Source: UBA12478 sp964513275 (GTDB lineage Bacteria; Patescibacteriota; Patescibacteriia; UBA9934; GWF2-40-263). Taken from it: a stretch of DNA of 31,700 nucleotides. The position numbers and the translations under genes were made by a program. The stretch is taken from assembly GCA_964513275.1 (NCBI GenBank), contig CAZELN010000010.1, positions 1-31,700 of the forward strand, given 5' to 3'. Positions 14,911-21,991 of the stretch are shown piece after piece. How positions within the stretch are numbered: position 1 is the first letter of the stretch; each line of letters starts with the position of its first letter. The notes under the pieces are model-generated. The model was not told the DNA's origin. It saw only the letters and a program-made list of their open reading frames with translations, and ran no database searches.

Positions 14911-15468
14911 ATGGATTTTCCCGTCTTTCTCCAGCATCGTCACGTCCATCTCTCAAGAGAAGACCTGGAGGTTTTATTTGGAGAAGCGGGTTTAACGATT
15001 GACAAGCCTCTTGAACAGCGGGGACAGTTTATCGCCCAAGAGCGAGTGAGTATTCACGGCCCACATGGGTCATTTGACGATGTCTGTGTGATCGGGCCAT
15101 CGCGGACTCACAGTCAAGTGGAATTGTCTGCCAGCGACGCGTTTGCGGTGGGCGTGGAGGCGCCGTTGCGGCTCTCTGGTGACACGGATCGATGTCCAAC
15201 CGTAGTCTTGAAAACGACGTATGGTGAACGACCGGTGGCAGTACATGTCATCGTCCCTATGCGTCATCTCCATGTGCCTCCAGACATAGCCCAGTCTCAT
15301 GGTTTGTCTCATCAGGCAACCGTGTCGGTTCGCCTCAAAGGCCGAGAAGAAACGATTTTGAAGCATGTGATTGTGCGCGTCCATCCAACGTTTACCCCGG
15401 CGTTCCATCTGACAAAAGATGAAGCTGCGCCATTTTGGATTCAAACGGGTGACTTCGTTCTCTTATGA
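14911..15468 (+). CDS. pduL: PduL-type phosphotransacylase
   Basis: A 185-residue PduL-family enzyme that interconverts acyl-CoA (acetyl- or propionyl-CoA) and acyl-phosphate, usually feeding an acetate kinase for ATP. The two family repeats are visible: RHVHLSREDLEVLFG at 10-24 and RHLHVPPDIAQSHG at 118-131, whose histidines (H11, H13, H119, H121, plus H166 in FHLTKDEA) match the zinc-site positions of the family. GPSRTHSQVELSASDAF (63-79) is the conserved central block. It lacks the N-terminal microcompartment-targeting extension and no shell gene is nearby, so it is a housekeeping version in fermentation. No acetate kinase is in the window. It overlaps the next gene by ATGA. Confidence 0.92.
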   Translation: MDFPVFLQHRHVHLSREDLEVLFGEAGLTIDKPLEQRGQFIAQERVSIHGPHGSFDDVCVIGPSRTHSQVELSASDAFAVGVEAPLRLSGDTDRCPTVVLKTTYGERPVAVHVIVPMRHLHVPPDIAQSHGLSHQATVSVRLKGREETILKHVIVRVHPTFTPAFHLTKDEAAPFWIQTGDFVLL

Positions 15469-16637
15469 AAAAGCAACTCCTGTTCATGTTCGCGCTGTTT
15501 CTGCTTCCGCTTTTGGCACAAGCGGAAGCAGACCTCTCAATCCACGCGGAAGATATTCGGTTTTCGCAGGAAGAATTGATCGTGGGCGATCAGATTCGGA
15601 TTTACGCAAAGGTGTATAACATTGGCGACGAAGACGTCTCCGGCTACGTCAGTTTTTACCAAGGAGCAACACTGTTGGACGATTCGTTAGTCATTTCGCT
15701 GCCAGCGGGAGGAAGTCCTGAGGAGGTGTATATCGATTTTGTTGTCCCAGAAGGGACATTCAACATCCTTGCCATTATTCGAGGGACGAATCCATCTGAC
15801 CTCCATTCAGAAAACGACTCAACCCTCACATCGACGTTTGAGCCGGTCGAGGATGAGGATCGCGACGGTGTGAAAGATGATGAGGATAATTGTGACGATT
15901 CTTCCAACCAGTTGCAGACGGATAGCGATGGGGATGGGGAAGGAGATGCATGCGATAGCGACGATGACAACGATCGGTTGTCTGACGACGTGGAGGTTGA
16001 GCTGGGGAGCAATCCTGTCGTTTCTGATTCCGACAACGATGGCGTTACCGACGTAGATGATGCCTATCCAACCGATCCGGAACAGACGACTGTTTCGCAG
16101 GATACGGAATCCCGTGAGGTTCCTGACACCGTCTTGTCGTCAGATACGAATGCGTTTCAGAAGGTTGTCGATGAAGTTGCCAGAGCCATCAAAGAAACCG
16201 TTGCGGCATCTCAGAGCGAGACGGAGCCATCCTTGAGCGAAGAGGATGTGGTCGCCGATTCGTCGGTCTCTGTTCAACAAGAAGCTCTAACCGTTTCCCC
16301 CAATGCTGTTTTTGGCTATACACAAGACGACTGGAATACGTTCACTTTTCGTGTCCTAAGTCAGGTTGACGCTCAGGCTGTGTACATTTGGGACTTTGGG
16401 GATGGCGTGACGTCATCAAAGCCGTCCATTCAGCACGTCTATACGAGGTCTGGATCATTTTTGGTTGCGTTAACCATGACAGACGCGGGTGGTGTCGTGG
16501 AAACGGAAACAACAGAGATTTTCGTCCCGTTTTTTTCGTTCAAGAATCGATTTGTGCTCGTGCTGGTGGGATTTTTGTCGGTTCTGCTGGTAGGGGCCAT
16601 GGCGTTTTTTATCCGTTTGGGAAGGAAGCGAAGGTAG
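15465..16637 (+). CDS. Surface protein with CARDB-like, TSP3 and PKD domains
   Basis: A 390-residue exported and membrane-anchored protein. The signal peptide is residues 1-20 with likely cleavage after AQA. Residues about 23-125 form a CARDB-like beta sandwich (IYAKVYNIGDEDVSGYVSFY). Calcium-binding thrombospondin type 3-like repeats follow at about 127-207 (DEDRDGVKDDEDNC, DSDGDGEGDACDSDDDND, DSDNDGVTDVDD). Then come an acidic linker, a PKD domain at about 280-355 (YIWDFGDGV, HVYTRSGSFLVALTMTD), a C-terminal membrane helix at about 358-382 and a basic tail RLGRKRR that stays inside. Its role is probably structural or adhesive on the cell surface. The start overlaps the pduL stop (ATGA), and murJ begins one base after its stop. 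Confidence 0.88.
   Translation: MKKQLLFMFALFLLPLLAQAEADLSIHAEDIRFSQEELIVGDQIRIYAKVYNIGDEDVSGYVSFYQGATLLDDSLVISLPAGGSPEEVYIDFVVPEGTFNILAIIRGTNPSDLHSENDSTLTSTFEPVEDEDRDGVKDDEDNCDDSSNQLQTDSDGDGEGDACDSDDDNDRLSDDVEVELGSNPVVSDSDNDGVTDVDDAYPTDPEQTTVSQDTESREVPDTVLSSDTNAFQKVVDEVARAIKETVAASQSETEPSLSEEDVVADSSVSVQQEALTVSPNAVFGYTQDDWNTFTFRVLSQVDAQAVYIWDFGDGVTSSKPSIQHVYTRSGSFLVALTMTDAGGVVETETTEIFVPFFSFKNRFVLVLVGFLSVLLVGAMAFFIRLGRKRR
15501..15531. repeat. Perfect 12-bp inverted repeat in signal-peptide codons
   Basis: CTGCTTCCGCTT (15501-15512) and AAGCGGAAGCAG (15520-15531) with a seven-base loop. The stem lies over codons 13-22 of the surface-protein gene, the end of its signal peptide. It would form a stable hairpin in the mRNA just past the start codon. 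Confidence 0.85.
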
Positions 16638-16638
16638 C

Positions 16639-18249
16639 ATGTTCAAATTTTTTCAAAAAGAGTCCAAAACGATTATCGGAGCGGCCACGGTTGTCGGGGT
16701 ATTTTCGTTTGTCAGTCGTCTTGTTGGGTTTGCGAGAGATAGAATCTTGGCGGGCACATTCGGAGCTGGAGACACCTTGGATATCTATTACGCGGCGTTT
16801 AAAATTCCCGACCTTCTGTTCACCCTTATCGTGGTTGGCGCGCTTTCGGCAAGCTTCATTCCGCTCTTTCTCTCTCACTTTCAGTCGGTGTTAGGGAAGT
16901 CCCGTGCGTGGGAGTTGACCAATAATGCACTCCACCTCATTGGAGGAACGGTGATTCTGATTTCCGTCTTGCTGATTTTGTTTGCTCCCTCTTTGGCGGA
17001 CATCGTGGCTCCTGGATTTTCCGAAGTGAAACAATTTCGCGTTGCCCAGTTCATGCAAGTGATGTTCCTCGCCCAGATTTTTTTGGCCGCCTCCATGATC
17101 TACGGATCGGTTCTCCAGAGTTTGAAAAAATTTTTTCTTTACTCGATCGCCCCGATCTTTTACAACGTGGGCATCATCGTGGGCGCGTTTTGGTTGGTTG
17201 ATTTCCTTGGACCCATTGGACTTGCGTGGGGAGTTGTTCTGGGCGCATTCCTCCACCTCGTCGTACAGATCATCGGAGTTTGGGAGAGTGGATATCGGTA
17301 TCGATGGACTTGGAATCCCCATGCCAAGGACATCCAGGAAATGATCCGACTCATGGGACCACGAACCGTCGGACTCGCTATCAGCCAGCTTATGCTTTTT
17401 CTGCTTACAGTGATTGCCTCCACATTTGTGGCGGGATCACTGACGGTGTTTCAATTTGCTTACAACATTGAGTTTTTCCCCGTGGGGATCATTGGTGTCT
17501 CGTTCGCCATCGCGGTATACCCGACCTTATCGGAGATGGCGGGACGAAAGGACACACAGGGAATGATCGATACCCTCGTGAGCACGATACGTCAATTGTT
17601 GTACTTACTCGTGCCCATGACGCTCATTTTTTTACTCTTTCGAGCCCAGATCGTTCGTGTGGTTGTCGGAGCAGGTGTATTTGATTGGACGGCAACCATT
17701 GCGACCGCCGACACGCTTGCGTTTTTTGCGCTTACGTTTATTCCCCAGTCTCTCGTCTTTGTTCTTGCGCGGGCGTTTTATGCTCTGCACGACACGATCT
17801 CACCGCTTATCATCGCTCTTGTTTCCGCTCTTGTTGGACTGTTGAGCGCATGGCTCTTGAAAGACGCGTTCGGGGTTATTGCCCTGGCAATCGCGTATTC
17901 GATCGCTTCGTGCGTGAATACCCTCTTGTTGTGGATGTTTTTGCGTCAGAAACTTGGAACGCTGAAAGAATCTACGATCCTGACGCTCGTATTCAAGTTG
18001 AGCGTTGCCGGTATGGTCTCTGGGCTGGTGATGCAGCTGGCAAAACCATTCGTCCTTTCATTCCTCTCACTTGATAGTTTTTTCGGCGTCTTTTTGCAGG
18101 CAGCTCTGGCTGGTGGGTGTGGTTTGATCGTCTATGTCGGTAGTGCCTCGTTGCTGCGTGTGAAAGAGCAAAAGCGACTTATCGAAAGCTTGAAACGCAG
18201 CACCTTGCGCCAGTCACGCCCACAAGAGATTGTGACAGACGCTCATTGA
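16639..18249 (+). CDS. murJ: Lipid II flippase MurJ
   Basis: MurJ (MviN) flips the peptidoglycan precursor lipid II to the outer face of the membrane. The 536-residue product is almost entirely membrane helices, matching the usual 14-helix MOP-superfamily layout. It begins with the family-typical block GVFSFVSRLVGFARDRILAGTFGAGDTLDIYYAAFKI, of which SRLVGFARD and GALSASFIPLF are the recognisable conserved parts. Length is normal. It begins one base after the stop of the surface-protein gene and is likely cotranscribed with it. UppP elsewhere in the window recycles the same lipid carrier. The stop codon overlaps the -35 of the alaS promoter. Confidence 0.95.
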   Translation: MFKFFQKESKTIIGAATVVGVFSFVSRLVGFARDRILAGTFGAGDTLDIYYAAFKIPDLLFTLIVVGALSASFIPLFLSHFQSVLGKSRAWELTNNALHLIGGTVILISVLLILFAPSLADIVAPGFSEVKQFRVAQFMQVMFLAQIFLAASMIYGSVLQSLKKFFLYSIAPIFYNVGIIVGAFWLVDFLGPIGLAWGVVLGAFLHLVVQIIGVWESGYRYRWTWNPHAKDIQEMIRLMGPRTVGLAISQLMLFLLTVIASTFVAGSLTVFQFAYNIEFFPVGIIGVSFAIAVYPTLSEMAGRKDTQGMIDTLVSTIRQLLYLLVPMTLIFLLFRAQIVRVVVGAGVFDWTATIATADTLAFFALTFIPQSLVFVLARAFYALHDTISPLIIALVSALVGLLSAWLLKDAFGVIALAIAYSIASCVNTLLLWMFLRQKLGTLKESTILTLVFKLSVAGMVSGLVMQLAKPFVLSFLSLDSFFGVFLQAALAGGCGLIVYVGSASLLRVKEQKRLIESLKRSTLRQSRPQEIVTDAH

Positions 18250-18274
18250 AGCGCGTAACGCGAGATGTTAGAGT
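18246..18274 (+). promoter_or_regulatory. alaS promoter, near-leaderless
   Basis: TTGAAG (18246-18251), a 17-bp spacer and TAGAGT (18269-18274), with a TG extension (TGtTAGAGT). Transcription is predicted near 18281, three bases before the ATG at 18284. The -35 overlaps the murJ stop codon. Confidence 0.5.
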
Positions 18275-18283
18275 GGTGGCATT

Positions 18284-20053
18284 ATGATGACAGCCCAGGA
18301 ACTTCGAGAAAAATACCTTTCTTTTTTTGAATCGCATCGTCATAAAAGAATCTCATCCGCATCGCTCATCCCGGAAAACGATCCTACGGTGTTGTTTACA
18401 ACGGCTGGGATGCATCCACTCGTGCCTTACTTGCTGGGTGAACCACATCCTCAAGGTCGACGACTTACAAGCGTTCAAAAATGTGTTCGCACAGGGGATA
18501 TCGATGAGGTTGGAGATGATACGCATCTTACGTTTTTCGAGATGTTGGGAAACTGGTCGCTCCAGGACTATTTCAAGAAAGAGGCGATTGAGTGGAGCTA
18601 TACGTTTCTCACAAAAGAGCTTGGCATTCCTCCGGATCGGCTTGCTGTTTCTGTTTTTGCTGGCGACGAGGACGCCCCATTTGACGAGGAGGCATACCGC
18701 TTGTGGCTAGATCGTGGTATTTCCGAGAAACGGATTGCCAAACTCGGGAAAAAAGATAATTGGTGGGGACCAGCTGGACAAACAGGACCCTGTGGACCGG
18801 ATACAGAAATGTTTTACTGGGTGGCCGATGAGCCTGCTCCTGCGATGTTTGATCCAAAAGATCGACGTTGGGTTGAAATTTGGAATGATGTTTTCATGCA
18901 GTACAACAAACGAGAAGATGGAACATTTGAAAAATTAGAACAACCAAACGTAGATACAGGCATGGGACTTGAACGTACGTTGGCTGTGCTCAACGGGAAA
19001 CAAAGTATATTTGAGACAGAGTTGTTTCAACCTATTTTTCAAACCCTCCACCTTCATTCAAGTGCCATGGCGAACTCGCGTTATGCCCGTATTATCGTGG
19101 ATCATCTTCGGGCGGCTGTCATGATTATTGCCGATGGGATGGTTCCTTCCAATAAAGACCAGGGGTATGTGGTGCGTCGGCTTCTGCGCAGAGCTATTCG
19201 AACGTATAAACAGGTAGCGGGCGATCCAACTTTTTTCGTCACGATAGCTGAATCAGCGATAGAAACACTTCGTGAAGCGTATCCTTCTCTCAGTCAACAA
19301 AGGACGAAGATTCTTGAGGAAATCAAAAAAGAGCAGGAGCGATTCAATAGGTCCCTTGAAAAAGGTGAGCGTGAAGTCTTAAAACTTTGGGAAAGAAACA
19401 AGAGTATTTCAGGAGTGGATGCTTTTGATCTGTATCAGACCTATGGATTCCCATTGGAACTTACCGAGGAAATCGCTCGGGAGTACGGACAGGAGATTAA
19501 TCATGCCTCATTTGAGGCGGAGTTTAAAAAGCACCAAGATCTCTCTCGCGTTGGATCAGAGCAAAAGTTTGCTGGCGGACTTGCCGATACATCGGAGGCA
19601 ACCGTGAAACTCCACACAGCCACACACATGCTGCATCAGGCGTTGCGAACTGTGCTGGGTCAGCAGGTGGAGCAAAGGGGATCCAATATCACTCCTGAAC
19701 GCCTTCGATTTGATTTTTCGCATCCAGAAAAAATGACGCCGGAACAGATTCAAGCGACGGAAAACCTCGTGAACGAAAATATCAAGAAAGACCTCCCCGT
19801 GCATTTTCAGATGCTGACGCTTGAAGAAGCAAAGGCTCGGGGAGCTATTGGACTTTTTGAGGACAAGTACGCAACGCTCGGTGATGCGATAAAAGTCTAT
19901 TTTATTGGCGATCAAGCGACCGGTGAGTACTACAGCAAGGAAGTCTGCGGCGGTCCGCATGTAGAACATACAGGACTTCTGGGTCGTTTTAAGATCATGA
20001 AGGAAGAAGCGGTTGCAAGTGGAATACGAAGAATTAAAGCGATTTTAGAGTAA
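18284..20053 (+). CDS. alaS: Alanyl-tRNA synthetase lacking C-Ala domain
   Basis: This enzyme charges tRNA-Ala and clears mischarged Ser or Gly. Of 589 residues, the class II catalytic core opens with LREKYLSFFESHRHKRI and contains LFTTAGMHPLVPYLLG, then FFEMLGNWSLQDYFK and GMGLERTLAVLNG. The tRNA-recognition helices follow, and the editing domain has the zinc residues H444, H448 (HTATHMLH), C555 and H559 (CGGPH). The protein stops about there: the roughly 280-residue C-terminal C-Ala dimerisation domain of the E. coli enzyme (876 residues) is absent. I believe this short form is common in Patescibacteria. The stop is followed by intergenic DNA, not a broken continuation. A second in-frame ATG at 18287 is an equally possible start. 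Confidence 0.96.
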   Translation: MMTAQELREKYLSFFESHRHKRISSASLIPENDPTVLFTTAGMHPLVPYLLGEPHPQGRRLTSVQKCVRTGDIDEVGDDTHLTFFEMLGNWSLQDYFKKEAIEWSYTFLTKELGIPPDRLAVSVFAGDEDAPFDEEAYRLWLDRGISEKRIAKLGKKDNWWGPAGQTGPCGPDTEMFYWVADEPAPAMFDPKDRRWVEIWNDVFMQYNKREDGTFEKLEQPNVDTGMGLERTLAVLNGKQSIFETELFQPIFQTLHLHSSAMANSRYARIIVDHLRAAVMIIADGMVPSNKDQGYVVRRLLRRAIRTYKQVAGDPTFFVTIAESAIETLREAYPSLSQQRTKILEEIKKEQERFNRSLEKGEREVLKLWERNKSISGVDAFDLYQTYGFPLELTEEIAREYGQEINHASFEAEFKKHQDLSRVGSEQKFAGGLADTSEATVKLHTATHMLHQALRTVLGQQVEQRGSNITPERLRFDFSHPEKMTPEQIQATENLVNENIKKDLPVHFQMLTLEEAKARGAIGLFEDKYATLGDAIKVYFIGDQATGEYYSKEVCGGPHVEHTGLLGRFKIMKEEAVASGIRRIKAILE

Positions 20054-20075
20054 AAAAGCTATCCACTACGGATTC

Positions 20076-20104
20076 TTGACAGTAATCTCGCTCATCAGTA
20101 CAAT
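20076..20104 (+). promoter_or_regulatory. infA operon promoter P1
   Basis: TTGACA (20076-20081, perfect consensus), a 17-bp spacer and TACAAT (20099-20104, five of six). Predicted transcription start near 20111, about 66 bases before infA. This is the best sigma70-type promoter in the window. Confidence 0.8.
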
Positions 20105-20131
20105 ACCGGCGCCTTAAAACTTATTGATTTC

Positions 20132-20160
20132 TTGCTGTTTTTACGCGCAGGTGCTAGAAT
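20132..20160 (+). promoter_or_regulatory. infA operon promoter P2
   Basis: TTGCTG (20132-20137), a 17-bp spacer and TAGAAT (20155-20160) with a TG extension (TGcTAGAAT). Predicted start near 20167, about ten bases before the infA ATG. Together with P1 it makes a tandem pair for the ribosomal operon. Confidence 0.7.
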
Positions 20161-20176
20161 GCGGTCGCTATTTCTT

Positions 20177-20398
20177 ATGGCAAATGCGTCAAAAGATTTC
20201 ATTGAGATGCGGGGCACGGTAGAAGAGCTTCTGCCAGCCGCGAACTTCAAAATCAAATTAGAAAACGGACAGTTCATCACGGGGCACCTCTCGGGAAAGA
20301 TGCGGAAGTTTCGTATCAGAATTCTCCCTGGAGACGAAGTGAAGGTGGAAATAAGTCCGTACGACCTTACAAAAGGCCGTGTCGTCTACCGGTTTTAA
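20177..20398 (+). CDS. infA: Translation initiation factor IF-1
   Basis: IF-1 binds the 30S A site and helps IF-2 and IF-3 during initiation. It is a 73-residue S1/OB-fold protein with the family phrases IEMRGTVEELLP, FKIKLENGQFITGHLSGKMRK, RIRILPGDEVKVE and the C-terminal ISPYDLTKGRVVYRF. Normal length is 71-73. The ATG at 20177 (MANASKDFIEM) is used rather than upstream in-frame ATGs, because these lie within the P2 promoter. It is the first gene of the ribosomal operon and is followed by a hairpin before rpmJ. Confidence 0.97.
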   Translation: MANASKDFIEMRGTVEELLPAANFKIKLENGQFITGHLSGKMRKFRIRILPGDEVKVEISPYDLTKGRVVYRF

Positions 20399-20402
20399 CC
20401 GG

Positions 20403-20429
20403 ACGTCATCGAAGGATCGATGACGTTTC
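20403..20429 (+). promoter_or_regulatory. Hairpin between infA and rpmJ
   Basis: Perfect 10-bp stem ACGTCATCGA (20403-20412) / TCGATGACGT (20417-20426) with a four-base loop and a short TTT. The T run is too short for a strong terminator. It could be a partial terminator/attenuator or a processing or stability element separating infA from the ribosomal genes. Confidence 0.6.
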
Positions 20430-20446
20430 TGATTCAGCGACCGATT

Positions 20447-20560
20447 ATGAAAGTGCGATCTTCAGCAAAAAAAATCTGCCGAGACTGTAAAGTTCTCCGA
20501 CGAGAAGGTCGGGTAGTTGTTATTTGTAAGAATCCCCGTCATAAACAACGACAAGGTTAG
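20447..20560 (+). CDS. rpmJ: Ribosomal protein bL36
   Basis: A 37-residue basic zinc-ribbon protein of the large subunit. The zinc ligands C11, C14, C27 and H32 are in the expected places (CRDCKVLRREGRVVVICKN, then PRH), and the C-terminus is KQRQG. The sequence reads from ATG at 20447 to TAG at 20560. It lies between infA and rpsM, the usual gene order, with three bases to rpsM. It carries the four ligands of the zinc-binding form rather than the zinc-free paralogue. Confidence 0.97.
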   Translation: MKVRSSAKKICRDCKVLRREGRVVVICKNPRHKQRQG

Positions 20561-20563
20561 CCT

Positions 20564-20950
20564 ATGGCACGTATCGCAGGAGTTACCATCCCCAATGACA
20601 AACGAATCGTGATCGCCCTCACGTATGTGTATGGCGTCGGTCTTTCGACATCCAAGAAGATTCTTACCCAAGCAGGGGTAACCGAGGATATTCGTACGAA
20701 GGACCTCACGGATGACCAAGTGAACAGCGTCCGCACACTTCTTGAAAAGAATTTCCGATTGGAAGGGGATCTGCGTCGCGACAAACTTTCCAACATTAAG
20801 CGGTTGAAGGAAATCGGATCATACCGAGGTACTCGACACGCCAAGAGTCTTCCGGTACGTGGTCAGCGGACAAAGTCCAATTCACGAACAGTTCGCGGAA
20901 ACGCTCGTAAGACAATGGGAAGCGGACGACGCACCCTTACCAAGACCTAA
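20564..20950 (+). CDS. rpsM: Ribosomal protein uS13
   Basis: A 128-residue small-subunit head protein contacting the P-site tRNA and the 50S bridge. It has the usual start MARIAGVTIPNDKRIVIALT, the helix-two-turn-helix region around YVYGVGLSTSKKIL, and the C-terminal signature GSYRGTRHAKSLPVRGQRT followed by a basic tail. Length is normal (118-128). It starts three bases after rpmJ and ends nine before rpsK in a standard alpha-operon order. No Shine-Dalgarno is evident beyond a weak AAGG. Confidence 0.98.
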   Translation: MARIAGVTIPNDKRIVIALTYVYGVGLSTSKKILTQAGVTEDIRTKDLTDDQVNSVRTLLEKNFRLEGDLRRDKLSNIKRLKEIGSYRGTRHAKSLPVRGQRTKSNSRTVRGNARKTMGSGRRTLTKT

Positions 20951-20959
20951 CCTTCGACT

Positions 20960-21358
20960 ATGGCTGTACAGACTCCTACAAAATCCAGATCAAAAAAGAA
21001 GGTTATCCGACAGGTTTCGCAAGGATGCGCCTATATCCAAGCGACATTTAATAACACGATCGTCACACTCACGGATCTCAACGGCAACACATTAGGTTGG
21101 TCAAGTGCTGGAAACTGTGGATTTAAGGGTCCAAAGAAATCCACACCCTACGCCGCAAGCATTGTGGTAAAGACGGCCACGGATCGTGTAAAGGAAACCG
21201 GACTGCGAGAGGTGAATGTGTTCGTGAGTGGTGTAGGCACGGGACGAGACTCCGCCCTTCGTGCGCTCAATGCAAACGGCTTCCAAGTGCTTTCTATTAA
21301 AGATATGACTCCACTTCCACACAACGGATGTCGGCAGTCAAAACCACGACGCGTCTAA
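20960..21358 (+). CDS. rpsK: Ribosomal protein uS11
   Basis: A 132-residue protein of the 30S platform near the E site. Conserved segments are CAYIQATFNNTIVTLTDLNG, SSAGNCGFKGPKKSTPYAA and GVGTGRDSALRALNANGF, ending in IKDMTPLPHNGCRQSKPRRV. Length and order (after rpsM, before rpsD) are normal. The start follows the rpsM stop by nine bases with no Shine-Dalgarno sequence. Confidence 0.98.
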   Translation: MAVQTPTKSRSKKKVIRQVSQGCAYIQATFNNTIVTLTDLNGNTLGWSSAGNCGFKGPKKSTPYAASIVVKTATDRVKETGLREVNVFVSGVGTGRDSALRALNANGFQVLSIKDMTPLPHNGCRQSKPRRV

Positions 21359-21363
21359 GAGTT

Positions 21364-21978
21364 ATGGCTACGAAGCGAATCCCTACTGTAAAACGTTCCC
21401 GACGCCTTGGTATTATCCTTGGGAAGGAAAAATACGTCCGACGTCGGGCTTATCCTCCTGGAGTGCACGGACCCAAGCAGGCTGTTGGACGATCACGTCT
21501 CTCTTCCTACGGCGAACAGTTGAAGGAAAAACAAAAAGCCAAGGCCATCTATGGCGTACTTGAGCGGCAGTTTTCAAATTACTTCGATAAAGCAAGCCGT
21601 TCAGGAGAAAATACTGCCGAGCTTCTCGTGCGTTTATTGGAACAGCGTCTTGATAATGTGATTTATAGATTGGGCTGGACAAAAACGCGTCGACAGGCTC
21701 GACAGATGGTTGGACATGGTTTCATTCAAGTGAATGGGCAACGAGTTGATATCCCTTCGTTTAGCGTTTCTATAGGTGACCAGATTTCTATAAAACCATC
21801 CAAAGTGGAGAAGGGGATCGTAAAAACTATTCCTGAATCCATGAGCCAGAGTACGCTTCCTTCGTGGATTGCTCGAGATGAAAAGGCCGTGACAGGAAAA
21901 GTGACCTCGCTTCCAGAAGGGGAGGATCTCAAACAAGATTTTGATCCAACGCTCATCGTTGAGTTTTACTCACGATAA
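21364..21978 (+). CDS. rpsD: Ribosomal protein uS4
   Basis: A 204-residue primary 16S-binding assembly protein, also known to repress the alpha operon in some bacteria. The N-terminal segment (MATKRIPTVKRSRRLG) has no zinc cysteines, so this is the zinc-free form. The S4 RNA-binding domain is clear: RLLEQRLDNVIYRLGWTKT and RQARQMVGHGFIQVNGQRVD. It ends at DPTLIVEFYSR. The start at 21364 is five bases after the rpsK stop and matches the family start; an ATG at 21328 lies inside rpsK and is not used. Confidence 0.97.
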   Translation: MATKRIPTVKRSRRLGIILGKEKYVRRRAYPPGVHGPKQAVGRSRLSSYGEQLKEKQKAKAIYGVLERQFSNYFDKASRSGENTAELLVRLLEQRLDNVIYRLGWTKTRRQARQMVGHGFIQVNGQRVDIPSFSVSIGDQISIKPSKVEKGIVKTIPESMSQSTLPSWIARDEKAVTGKVTSLPEGEDLKQDFDPTLIVEFYSR

Positions 21979-21991
21979 TTATTTTTTCCGT

